Origin: Streptomyces sp. Root431
GTDB lineage: Bacteria > Actinomycetota > Actinomycetes > Streptomycetales > Streptomycetaceae
DNA: 64,000 nt
Direction: 5' to 3'
Assembly (NCBI RefSeq): GCF_001426585.1
Contig: NZ_LMEI01000012.1
Coordinates: 274,055-338,054, forward strand
A program made the translations under genes and the position numbers. Below, piece after piece: positions 26,234 to 33,215 of this stretch (positions are counted from its first letter, which is position 1; each line of letters begins with the position of its first letter). The notes under the pieces are model-generated. The model saw only the letters and a list, made by a program, of their open reading frames with translations. It was not told where the DNA came from and ran no database searches.

Positions 26234-27423
26234 AGACCGGCCACCACCCCGGTGGCCAGTCCGATCACGGGGGCCGCGACGACGACCGTGGGGTGGACGA
26301 CCGGGGTCCAGTCCCGCACGAGCGCCACCCCGATCACCGTACAGACGCCCATCGCCGTCCCGACGAGCCCGCCGACCGCGCCCAGGGCCCCGGACTCCGT
26401 GAGGAACTGGACGGTGATGTGGCGCCCCCGCGCGCCCAGGGCGCGCCGCAGTCCGATCTCGCCGGTCCGCTCCAGGACCGCGACCAGGGTGGTGTTGGCG
26501 ATGCCGACCGCGCCGATGACCAGGCAGATCCCGGCGAGCAGCAGGAACAGCTGGTCGAGGTCGCCGGTCACACCGGCCCGCAGCGTCCTCGGGTCCGGCG
26601 GCGGGACGGCCTTCAGGTACTCCGGATGGTCCGGGCGCAGCGCGACCGGGGCCTCGTCCGCGATCTGCCGGGCGGCCCCCGTCTCCGTGGCGACGAGCAT
26701 CCGCGCCTCCCCGGCCCCGGGCGGCCCCCACATCCGCTCGGCGGTCGTCCGGGGCACGCTCACGGACATCAGGACGTCCGGCCGGCGTTCGACGTCGTCG
26801 ACGATGCCGGCCACGACGAACGGCTCGTCCCCGATGAACACGGCGGGCCGGGTCTCCAGGGTGGTGATGCCGAGCCGGGCCGCGACGGTCGCCCCGATGA
26901 CGGCGACCGGCTGCGCCTTCGACGAGGCGAACTCGTCGTAGAGCCGGCCCTGCGCGAGGCGGGGGACGGCGGCCCGGAGCGCGCCGGGCGAGGCGGCGAC
27001 CACGTCGACCGGTACGCCGTCCGCGCCATCGCCCACGGGGGCGGCGCGGACGGTGACGTCGGGGCCGAGCCGGACCGTCCAGTAGACCCCGGCGTCCCGG
27101 ACGCCGCCGAGCCGCTGGATCCGGGCGTCCGCGTCGGCGGGGAAGCCGGGGCCCGCGAACTCGTTCTGCTCCCGCGCGATGTCCTCGACGGTCACCTCGG
27201 TGGCGGTCAGCAGGTTGAACCGGGAGTCGATCCGGGAGGACGTGGTCGCGGTCAGGCCGAGGATCGCAACGAAGGTGCCGACGCCGAGGACGGTGCCGAG
27301 GGCGGTGAGCACCGAGCGGCCGGGACGCTGGAGCATGCCCGCGACGGCCTCGGAGAGCGCGTCGCGGGCGGCGAGGCGGGAGGGCTCGACGACCCGGCCG
27401 GACCGGGGGCGGATGATTCTCAT
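26179..27423 (-). CDS. MacB/FtsX-type ABC transporter permease
   Basis: 414 residues. One helix near residue 40 (VLTALGTVLGVGTFVAILGL), a ~230-residue extracytoplasmic MacB-PCD domain, and three C-terminal helices (FLLLAGICLVIGAVGIANTT; the GEIGLRRALGARGRHI coupling loop; VVVAAPVIGLATGVVAGLYP). It ends with the family signature RASRIEPAEALRH. It is the third gene of an adaptor-ATPase-permease set, overlapping the ATPase stop by four bases. MacAB-like sets export peptides, lipids or antibiotics or sense envelope stress; no substrate is evident. Its 3' end overlaps the convergent regulator gene. Confidence 0.9.
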   Translation of the reverse strand: MRIIRPRSGRVVEPSRLAARDALSEAVAGMLQRPGRSVLTALGTVLGVGTFVAILGLTATTSSRIDSRFNLLTATEVTVEDIAREQNEFAGPGFPADADARIQRLGGVRDAGVYWTVRLGPDVTVRAAPVGDGADGVPVDVVAASPGALRAAVPRLAQGRLYDEFASSKAQPVAVIGATVAARLGITTLETRPAVFIGDEPFVVAGIVDDVERRPDVLMSVSVPRTTAERMWGPPGAGEARMLVATETGAARQIADEAPVALRPDHPEYLKAVPPPDPRTLRAGVTGDLDQLFLLLAGICLVIGAVGIANTTLVAVLERTGEIGLRRALGARGRHITVQFLTESGALGAVGGLVGTAMGVCTVIGVALVRDWTPVVHPTVVVAAPVIGLATGVVAGLYPAWRASRIEPAEALRH

Positions 27424-28220
27424 GCGGGGTCCCGTTCGGGGCGGTGTACGCCGTCCCGGGGCGCGTCGGCCTGGGGTGTGCCGTCCCGGGGCGCGTCGGC
27501 CCGGGGTATGCCGTCCCCGGGCGCGTCAGCCCCGGGCGCGTCGGCCGCCCGCTCTTCGCTCAGGATGCCGTCGCGGATCGTCACCGTGCGCCCGGCCCGA
27601 GCGGCGACGTCCCGGTCGTGGGTGATGACGACGACCGTCATGCCGGAGGCGTGGAGTTCGCCGAGGAGCGCGAGGACCGTGTCCGCGTTGCCGGAGTCGA
27701 GGTTGCCCGTCGGCTCGTCGCAGAGCAGCAGCGAGGGCCGGCCCGCGAGCGCGCGGGCGATGGCGACGCGCTGGCGCTCGCCGCCCGACAGGCGGCCGGG
27801 GAGCGCGTCGAAGCGGTGGGCGAGGCCGACGCGTCGCAGCGCGTCCCTCGCCCGGGTGCGGCGCTCGGCGCGGGGCACGGCCGAGTACACCATGGAGAGC
27901 ATCACGTTCTCCGTGGCGCTGCGGTGCGGCATGAGGTGGAACGCCTGGAAGACGAAGCCGATGCGGCGGCCGCGCAGGGCCGTGCGGTCGGCGTCGGAGA
28001 GGGCGGCCGTGTCGATGCCGTCGAGGAGGTACGTGCCCTCGGTGGGGGCGTCGAGGAGCCCGGCGACGTTCAGGAAGGTGGACTTGCCGGAGCCGGAGGG
28101 CCCGACGACGGCGACGAACTCCCCCACGTCGACGGAGAGTTCACAGGGCCGGAGGGCGTGGACGGGTGGCGGCCCGGGGTAGGTGAGGCCGACGCCCCGG
28201 AACTCCATGACGGGGCTCAC
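27420..28220 (-). CDS. MacB/LolD-type ABC transporter ATP-binding protein
   Basis: 266 residues. Walker A GPSGSGKST (about residues 41-49), Q-loop FVFQAFHLMPH, signature LSGGERQRVAIARAL, Walker B LLLCDEPTGNLDS, H-loop VVITHD. After the nucleotide-binding domain there is an odd ~40-residue tail of near decapeptide repeats (DGIPRADAPR, DGTPQADAPR), encoded by a 30-bp tandem repeat. The GTG at 28220 overlaps the adaptor stop (GTGA); an ATG at 28208 is the alternative start. Confidence 0.92.
   Translation of the reverse strand: MSPVMEFRGVGLTYPGPPPVHALRPCELSVDVGEFVAVVGPSGSGKSTFLNVAGLLDAPTEGTYLLDGIDTAALSDADRTALRGRRIGFVFQAFHLMPHRSATENVMLSMVYSAVPRAERRTRARDALRRVGLAHRFDALPGRLSGGERQRVAIARALAGRPSLLLCDEPTGNLDSGNADTVLALLGELHASGMTVVVITHDRDVAARAGRTVTIRDGILSEERAADAPGADAPGDGIPRADAPRDGTPQADAPRDGVHRPERDPA
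27448..27537 (-). repeat. 30-bp tandem repeat in the ATPase tail
   Basis: Three units about CCGTCCCGGGGCGCGTCGGC (starting near 27451, 27481, 27511) with few differences. In frame, each adds ten residues to the C-terminal tail of the ATP-binding protein, so copy number can vary without a frameshift. Confidence 0.85.
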
Positions 28221-29656
28221 TCCTGCCCCCGCCCGTCAGCGGTACCGCTGTCCCGCACGCCGGTCACCACCTCGGCACCCTCCTTCAAGGCTCCCGCCGC
28301 GAGCGGGACGACCTCGACGTACCCGTCGCCGAGGGTGCCGGTCCGCACCTCCACGGGCGTACGCCGCCCGTCGCCGGCCACGACGGTGACGAGGGTCCGG
28401 CCGTCGGCGCCCGCCGAAACGGCGGTGACGGGGACGACGAGGGCCTCGCCGTCCGTGGACGCCGCCTCGATCGTGAGCCGTACGTCCTGGCCGGCGAGGG
28501 CGGGCGGGATCTCCTTGTCGGGGACGGCGGTGAAGAGATAGCCGGCCGGGCCCTTGTCGGGGGCGGCGCCCTCCTGCCCCTCCTCCTGGCCGGTGCCCTC
28601 CTGCGCGGTGCGGGGGGTGGTGGGCGTGGGGGCGACGGTCCCGACCCGGGCGGTGAGTTCGGTGCCGGTCACCTCGTCGACGACGCGGACCTTCTGGCCG
28701 GGGCGGACCATGCCCTTCTGGTGGTCCTGGAGGTAGCCCTGGGCGAGGAGCCGGCCGGAGGAGAGGGACATCAGCGTGCCGGAGACCGGCGACCCGGGGC
28801 GTACGGCGGTCGACGCCACGCGGGCGGGGAAGCGCTCCACGAAGACGACCTCCCCGGCGGGGACCATCGGCCCGGCGGCGGCCCACACCGTGCCGAGCGC
28901 GGTACGGGCCTCGGCCAGGTCCTCGACGGCCCGGTCCCGCGCCTTGCGCAGGCTCTTCCTCTGGGCCTCGTCCTTGTTCTCGGCGAGCGCGTCGCGGGCG
29001 TCCTCGACGGCCCGTTCGGCGGAGGTCACGGCGGAGGTGGCGGCAGCCACGCCGGCGCCGCCGTCGTCCACAGCCGGGCGCGGGTCGTATCCGGCGGCGG
29101 CGTAGAACCCCTCCACGGCGACCTTCGTCCCCGGACCGTACGTCCCCGACGGGTCACCGCCCCGCCCGAGTCCGAGCGAGGCGAGCGCGCTCTGGAGCTG
29201 GGCGACGTCGTCACCGGTCGCCCCCGGCTTGAGGTCCCGGTAGACGGGCAGGTGCCCCGGCAGGACGAAGAGGGGCCGCCCGGATATCTCCAGGAGCACC
29301 TGTCCCGCCCGCACCGCCGCCCCCACCGCGAACGGCACCTTGGTGACAACGGCCACCCCACCCTCACCACCGGTCGCAACAGGCGCCACCTGCACGGTCT
29401 GCCCGGCGGCGACGGTGCCCCGCAGCACGACCGTCTCGTGCAGAACCCGCCGCTCGACGGGGGCGGTGAGCACGTCGGCGGGAGGTGGGGCGGCGTCCGC
29501 CGCGACCTGGGCGGGCGACTTGATCACCGTACCGGCGAAGGCGCCGGCGGCGGTCAGGACGACGGCCCCGACGACGAGCGCCCCCACGGCGAACCGCCCA
29601 CGCCGGGCTCGGCGCTCGGGGCCGGGTCCGGTGTCCTGCGTGCTGCTGGGCTCCAT
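28217..29656 (-). CDS. HlyD/MacA-like membrane-fusion adaptor with peptidoglycan-binding domain
   Basis: 479 residues from ATG 29656. Cytoplasmic N-terminus, one membrane helix (FAVGALVVGAVVLTAAGAFAG), then an HlyD-like barrel-sandwich half (GTVAAGQTVQVAPV...GGVAVVTKVPFAVGAAV), an inserted PG_binding_1 unit (LKPGATGDDVAQLQSALASL), a helical Ala/Glu hairpin, and the second lipoyl/beta-barrel half, ending in RND/MacA-type strands (VVPLAAGALKEGAEVVTG). It would link the ABC permease to the cell wall. The open frame extends to a GTG at 29728, adding 24 residues of Asp-Arg repeats; ATG 29656 is preferred because AGGGA lies six bases upstream. First gene of the export operon. Confidence 0.85.
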   Translation of the reverse strand: MEPSSTQDTGPGPERRARRGRFAVGALVVGAVVLTAAGAFAGTVIKSPAQVAADAAPPPADVLTAPVERRVLHETVVLRGTVAAGQTVQVAPVATGGEGGVAVVTKVPFAVGAAVRAGQVLLEISGRPLFVLPGHLPVYRDLKPGATGDDVAQLQSALASLGLGRGGDPSGTYGPGTKVAVEGFYAAAGYDPRPAVDDGGAGVAAATSAVTSAERAVEDARDALAENKDEAQRKSLRKARDRAVEDLAEARTALGTVWAAAGPMVPAGEVVFVERFPARVASTAVRPGSPVSGTLMSLSSGRLLAQGYLQDHQKGMVRPGQKVRVVDEVTGTELTARVGTVAPTPTTPRTAQEGTGQEEGQEGAAPDKGPAGYLFTAVPDKEIPPALAGQDVRLTIEAASTDGEALVVPVTAVSAGADGRTLVTVVAGDGRRTPVEVRTGTLGDGYVEVVPLAAGALKEGAEVVTGVRDSGTADGRGQE

Positions 29657-29728
29657 GGCGATGTCCCTGTCCGCATCCCTGTCCGCACCCCTGTGCGTAT
29701 CCCTGTCCGTATCCCTGTCCGCGTCCAC
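29657..29728 (-). repeat. 12-bp tandem repeat before the adaptor gene
   Basis: About five minus-strand units of the type GACAGGGATACG. If translated they give Asp-Arg-Asp-Thr/Ala repeats. If not, they form a leader with several Shine-Dalgarno-like AGGGA motifs ahead of the ATG at 29656. Confidence 0.8.
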
Positions 29729-29793
29729 GCCGGTGACTCGGTCGGAGACGGGCGCGGTGCCGAGGCTGCCCGGAAGCAGGTGCTCGCACTTCC

Positions 29794-29849
29794 GGCGCGG
29801 AACGGGCCGGGCACGTCGTACGGGTGCTCGACCGGCGCCACTCTAACCA
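29794..29849 (-). promoter_or_regulatory. promoter-region repeat, copy A (export operon)
   Basis: A 56-bp segment matches 30591-30646 at 49 of 56 positions. Both copies are upstream of minus-strand genes; here the adaptor gene. On the minus strand both start TGGTTAGAGTGG, with TAGAGT (29840-29845) as a possible -10 hexamer and a conserved stretch downstream. Confidence 0.5.
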
Positions 29850-30002
29850 GAAGGGGAAGGACGCCACTTACCAACTGCCGGACAATTCCGGCCTGTTGCC
29901 CACTTCGACCGACAGGGCGCGGCGGCTGGAGTACCAGGTGCGACGATTCCCCCTCTTCCGAAAGGGAGAGGGGAATCGTCACGTGGCCGGCGGTCGGAAG
30001 GG

Positions 30003-30494
30003 TCAGCCGCCCTCGACCGCGTTCCCCTGGCCCTCCTGGTTCTCCGCGGACACCGGGCCGCATTTGCGGAGGATCTCGGGGAGCTTGGTGTCGTACTTGA
30101 GGGCTTCGCTTTCCGGGAGGCGGCCGGTCTTCGGGTCCGGGTCGGGGTAGTCGGGGTATCCGTTGCGTCGGACGCATTCGGACACGGCCTTGTCGCGCTT
30201 CAGTTGTGCCTGGTCGACGGGCAGTTGGCTGGGCATCAGGCTTTTGCAGGCCTGGTCGGCTTCGCGCTGGGCCTTTTCGCTGTTGGCGTCCTTGTCGACG
30301 CGGCGGGCGCCGCCCTCCGTCTCCTCCAGCTTCAGGCCCTGCTCGGCGAGGCAGTCGTAGAACGGGGCGAAGGCGGATTCCGCCGCGGATGTCGGGTCCG
30401 GGCGGGCGGCGGGGGGTTCCGCGCCGTCTCCGCCTCCGCATCCGGTGAGCGCGAGAGCGGCGAGGAGTAAGGGGGCGGCCAGCAGGCGTCTCAT
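30003..30494 (-). CDS. small Cys-containing lipoprotein, function unknown
   Basis: 163 residues. Lipobox LALTGC gives a mature N-terminal Cys at residue 19. The mature part has Cys in YDCLAEQGLKL, QACKSL and SECVRRNGYPDYPDPD, and the last in ILRKCGPV, a pattern able to form two disulfides. It resembles the lipoprotein at 31334-32293 (DCLAEQG versus ACMAEQGYRVT, and the paired Cys spacing), so the two are probably distant paralogues. It follows a copy of the 56-bp promoter repeat and lies upstream of the export operon, whose own promoter has the other copy, so the genes may be co-regulated. Confidence 0.8.
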   Translation of the reverse strand: MRRLLAAPLLLAALALTGCGGGDGAEPPAARPDPTSAAESAFAPFYDCLAEQGLKLEETEGGARRVDKDANSEKAQREADQACKSLMPSQLPVDQAQLKRDKAVSECVRRNGYPDYPDPDPKTGRLPESEALKYDTKLPEILRKCGPVSAENQEGQGNAVEGG

Positions 30495-30866
30495 CGGTGC
30501 ACGTCCTTATCCGGGGTCCCGATGCCCGGGACATCCCGATACGGGGGGGTGGCGCTCGGGGGCCGGTGGCGTGGTGCGCCCCCACGGCTCGGCGCGGAAC
30601 AGGCCGAGCGCCTCGTGCGGCTGCTCGACCGGTGCCACTCTAACCACCCGGGAGGGACGGGGGACCTCTCTCCAACTTGCTTGTTGTTTCTGCCTGTTGA
30701 TTGCGTTTTCGGCCATGGCGCTTTGGAATCCCTCGACTTGACATAGTCGTCGTGGCGCCGCTTGGCCAATTCCCTTGCCGTGACGTCTACTTCCCTGTCG
30801 TCACCGCACAGGCACCCTCCGTCACACAGCTCTCGTGCAGCCTCCCTCGTACCGAAAGGCAAGGAC
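30495..30866. other. 372-bp divergent intergenic region
   Basis: It holds the second 56-bp promoter repeat (30591-30646) directed at the lipoprotein. A TTGACA hexamer at 30738-30743 points toward the secreted protein at 30867, but no matching -10 is visible. The short frames here overlap on all strands and look random. Confidence 0.5.
30591..30646 (-). promoter_or_regulatory. promoter-region repeat, copy B (lipoprotein gene)
   Basis: Partner of 29794-29849. It lies about 95-150 bp before the lipoprotein start, with the same TAGAGT on the minus strand (30637-30642). The flanks of the two copies are not similar, so the shared block itself appears to be retained. Confidence 0.5.
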
Positions 30867-31280
30867 ATGAAGAACACCGCCCTCAAGCGCGCCCTCAGCA
30901 CCGTCGTCGTCCTCGGCACCCTCGGAACGGGCGTGCTGGCAACCGCCGGCAGCGCCTCGGCCGTGACCAGGGACGGCTACCTGGACATCCGGGAGTTCGG
31001 CCTGTTCTACAACTCGTCCCTCGGCGGCTCATTCATTGACCTGTACATGGCAGACGGCGACCTCTCCAACGACCGGTTCATCAGCCCCGGGCCCGGCCAG
31101 GGTTACGTCGTGGGCAACAACGCCGCCTCGTACTTCAACAAGGACAAGGTCACCTGGTACGTCTACACCGGCGCGAGCGCGGGTGGCATCGAGGGCTGGA
31201 TCCCCCCGGACCGCTTCGGCACCTTCTCCGACACGTTCAAGAACGAGGTCTCCTCGGTCTACCACTTCAAGGCCCGCTGA
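30867..31280 (+). CDS. small secreted I36-inhibitor-like protein
   Basis: 137 residues from ATG 30867 (MKNTALKRALS), AAAGGCAAGGAC upstream. Signal peptide to about residue 31 (GSASA cut). The mature ~106 residues (YLDIREFGLFYNSSLGGSFIDLY...LSNDRFISPGPGQGYVVGNNAAS) have the crystallin-like pattern of peptidase-inhibitor I36 family proteins: aromatic start, Gly-rich turn, RF and NNAAS. The mature part has no Cys, whereas classical I36 inhibitors such as SMPI are disulfide-bonded, so the inhibitor role is doubtful. The upstream 35 codons in frame are not counted as coding. Confidence 0.72.
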   Translation: MKNTALKRALSTVVVLGTLGTGVLATAGSASAVTRDGYLDIREFGLFYNSSLGGSFIDLYMADGDLSNDRFISPGPGQGYVVGNNAASYFNKDKVTWYVYTGASAGGIEGWIPPDRFGTFSDTFKNEVSSVYHFKAR

Positions 31281-31333
31281 CCCGCTGATCCGCTGCTCGC
31301 TTCCTCCCTGCCTCGCCCCTCCCGGAGCTCTCC

Positions 31334-32293
31334 ATGCGTCCCCGCCGTCCACTCGCCGCCGCTGGTCTCCTGCTGAGTGCGGGGCTGTCGCTCACCGCCT
31401 GCTCCTCGGGCGAACCCGCCGTCTCCGCCGGCGCGAAGCCGCTGTCCGACCCTGCCAAGGTGTCCGCCGCACAGCTCGTGTACCCCCTGGACCCCTACAA
31501 GACGTCGAACGAGCAGATCCGCAGCCTGGAGAAGGCGCAGGACCTGCTGACGGCGGACTGCATGAAGCGGTTCGGGTTCACGTACAAGCCGCCGGTCCGG
31601 CCCCTGCCGCGCCCCCAGGGCACGTCCTCGCGGTACGGGGTCACGGACGCGGCGACGGCCGCCCGGTACGGGTACCTCAAGCCCGGCGTCGGCCCCGGGC
31701 CCGGCAAGGGCGCCGAGGACCCCCTCTCCCCGTCCGAGCAGCTCGCGCTGAGCGGACCGCCCCTCAAGGCCAAGCCGGGCGGCGGCATGGCGCTCCCCCC
31801 GCTCACCCTGGAGGAGTCACGCAAGACCGACAGCGGCCGGACGCTCAACGGGCAGAAGGTGCCGGTCGGCGGCTGCGGCCGGGAGGGGCACCTCCGGCTC
31901 TACGCGGAGAAGAAGGACCCCGTGGACCTGCTCTACGTCTTCGGGATGGAGTCGGAGGCGTTCTCCCGGGCCAAGGAGGCCCCGAAGGTGGCGAAGGCCC
32001 TCAAGGCCTGGTCGGCGTGCATGGCGGAGCAGGGGTACCGCGTCACCGACCCCATCTCGCCCCAGAAGGCCCTCGGCCTGACGTCCGAGGCCGACTTCGG
32101 CACCGCCCCGGCCATCGCCGCCGCCAAGCAGGACGTCGCCTGCAAGAAGCGCACGGATCTCGTCTCCCTCTGGTACGCCGCCGAGACCGGGTTCCAGAGC
32201 GAGCTCATGGACGAGCACGCCGAGACCCTGAAGCAGGTCAAGGTGGAGCTGGACGAGCGGATCCGGAAGGCCGCCTCCGTCAACGGCAGCTGA
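31334..32293 (+). CDS. lipoprotein, function unknown
   Basis: 319 residues. Lipobox SLTAC puts the lipidated Cys at residue 23; GGAG sits seven bases before ATG. Six further Cys (DCMKRFG, GGCGRE, SACMAEQGY, VACKKR) suggest disulfides. No enzymatic motif. The DCMKRFGFTY and ACMAEQGYRVT elements resemble those of the smaller lipoprotein at 30003, and such proteins are a common Streptomyces family of unknown role. It follows the I36-like gene by 53 bp on the same strand and ends in a strong terminator, so the two may be co-transcribed. Confidence 0.8.
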   Translation: MRPRRPLAAAGLLLSAGLSLTACSSGEPAVSAGAKPLSDPAKVSAAQLVYPLDPYKTSNEQIRSLEKAQDLLTADCMKRFGFTYKPPVRPLPRPQGTSSRYGVTDAATAARYGYLKPGVGPGPGKGAEDPLSPSEQLALSGPPLKAKPGGGMALPPLTLEESRKTDSGRTLNGQKVPVGGCGREGHLRLYAEKKDPVDLLYVFGMESEAFSRAKEAPKVAKALKAWSACMAEQGYRVTDPISPQKALGLTSEADFGTAPAIAAAKQDVACKKRTDLVSLWYAAETGFQSELMDEHAETLKQVKVELDERIRKAASVNGS

Positions 32294-32318
32294 GCATGGG
32301 CGGCTGAGCAGATGCGGA

Positions 32319-32364
32319 TACGGCGCTGCCCCCTCTTCCCGGGAGGGAGAGGGGCAGCGCCGTA
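32319..32364 (+). terminator. hairpin terminator after the lipoprotein
   Basis: 14-bp perfect stem (32319-32332 with 32351-32364) and an 18-base purine-rich loop, 26 bp past the stop codon. Confidence 0.75.
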
Positions 32365-32442
32365 AGAAGGTCGGCAGCGCCTCGCCGTCAGGCCTTCGGG
32401 GCCACCTTGGTTCCACCGAGGTAACCATCGGACGGGAAATTT

Positions 32443-32460
32443 CCTACCGCCGGTGGTAGG
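32443..32460. promoter_or_regulatory. palindromic operator of the toxin-antitoxin pair
   Basis: CCTACCGCCGGTGGTAGG is a near-perfect 18-bp palindrome (one mismatched pair) that ends 9 bp before the antitoxin ATG. Its right half (GGTAGG) is the only Shine-Dalgarno-like sequence, so a bound antitoxin could block both transcription and ribosome entry. Ribbon-helix-helix antitoxins usually bind such sites in their own promoters. Confidence 0.6.
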
Positions 32461-32469
32461 TTTTTGGGT

Positions 32470-32712
32470 ATGAGCAGTCACGTGGCACCCCAGGCCGTCG
32501 AGCGGGCCGGCAAGAGATCCGTGTCGCTCGCCCAGTCACTGATCAAGGAAGTCGAGGAACGCGCCGGCAAGAGCGGATTCTCCTCCGTCGTGGCCGAAGC
32601 TCTGGAGGAGTGGCTCGCCGCGCAGAAGCTCCGTGAGGTCGTGACCGCCGACCGCAAGGCGTTCGGCCCCGTCTCCGCCGAAGCGCGGCGGCAGGCGGAG
32701 GAGGAGTGGTAA
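32470..32712 (+). CDS. ribbon-helix-helix antitoxin
   Basis: 80 residues from ATG 32470; a TTG six bases earlier is in frame but less likely. Residues about 15-50 (KRSVSLAQSLIKEVEERAG then FSSVVAEALEEWL) fit a MetJ/Arc ribbon-helix-helix DNA-binding domain: one beta strand and two helices. The C-terminal part (LREVVTADRKAFGPVSAEAR) would wrap the toxin. It overlaps the downstream PIN gene by seven bases, the classic layout of a type II module, and a palindrome lies immediately upstream. Confidence 0.8.
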   Translation: MSSHVAPQAVERAGKRSVSLAQSLIKEVEERAGKSGFSSVVAEALEEWLAAQKLREVVTADRKAFGPVSAEARRQAEEEW

Positions 32713-33155
32713 GCAAGCGCCTCAAGATCAAGGCAAAGAGCGAGGGCACGCTCGTCCTGGACGCCCAAGGGCTCTCACTGCACGTCGACGGTGACGAGGG
32801 GATGCGTGCGCGCATCGAGGTCGCTCAGCAGAGCGGCCGGCGCGTGGCGCTGTCCGCACTGACACCCTTGGAGGTGCGCCGGACAGGGGAAGCCGCCAAG
32901 CGACTCCGGTTCCTGCTGTCCCGGTTCGACGTGAAACCGGTCAGCGACGCGGTGACGGACGCCGCAGCGAATCTGCTGGACGCCTCGGGCCTTGACGGAC
33001 ACGAATGCCTCGTGGACGCCCTCGTGGTCGCCACGGCCGCACTCTGCACTCCCCCGGTACTACTCGTCACTTCCGACAAGTCGCACATCCCGGCGCTGTG
33101 CAAGGCCGCCGAGGAGCTTCCCGGCTCACCGAAGGTGAAGATCGTCAACGTGTGA
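32706..33155 (+). CDS. PIN-domain toxin (VapC-like RNase)
   Basis: 149 residues, GTG start inside the end of the antitoxin gene. PIN acidic residues are visible: Asp in TLVLDAQGLS (near residue 19), Glu in LTPLEVRR, Asp in CLVDALVVATA and Asp in VTSDKSHI. PIN toxins cleave tRNA or rRNA when the antitoxin is degraded. The N-terminal lead (SKRLKIKAKSEG) is somewhat longer than in most VapC proteins. The target RNA cannot be read from sequence. Confidence 0.82.
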   Translation: MVSKRLKIKAKSEGTLVLDAQGLSLHVDGDEGMRARIEVAQQSGRRVALSALTPLEVRRTGEAAKRLRFLLSRFDVKPVSDAVTDAAANLLDASGLDGHECLVDALVVATAALCTPPVLLVTSDKSHIPALCKAAEELPGSPKVKIVNV

Positions 33156-33171
33156 CGGCCAAACGCCACGA

Positions 33172-33206
33172 GCCGGGCCGCTCGACTGTCCAACGAGCGG
33201 CCCGGC
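33172..33206. terminator. bidirectional terminator
   Basis: 13-bp perfect stem (33172-33184 with 33194-33206) between the convergent toxin and geranylgeranyl-reductase genes. Confidence 0.8.
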
Positions 33207-33215
33207 GTCGAACCG

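Noticed and set aside
30738..30766. TTGACA as a -35 for the I36-like gene
   Set aside because: No acceptable -10 hexamer lies 16-19 bp downstream, so it is not called as a promoter.
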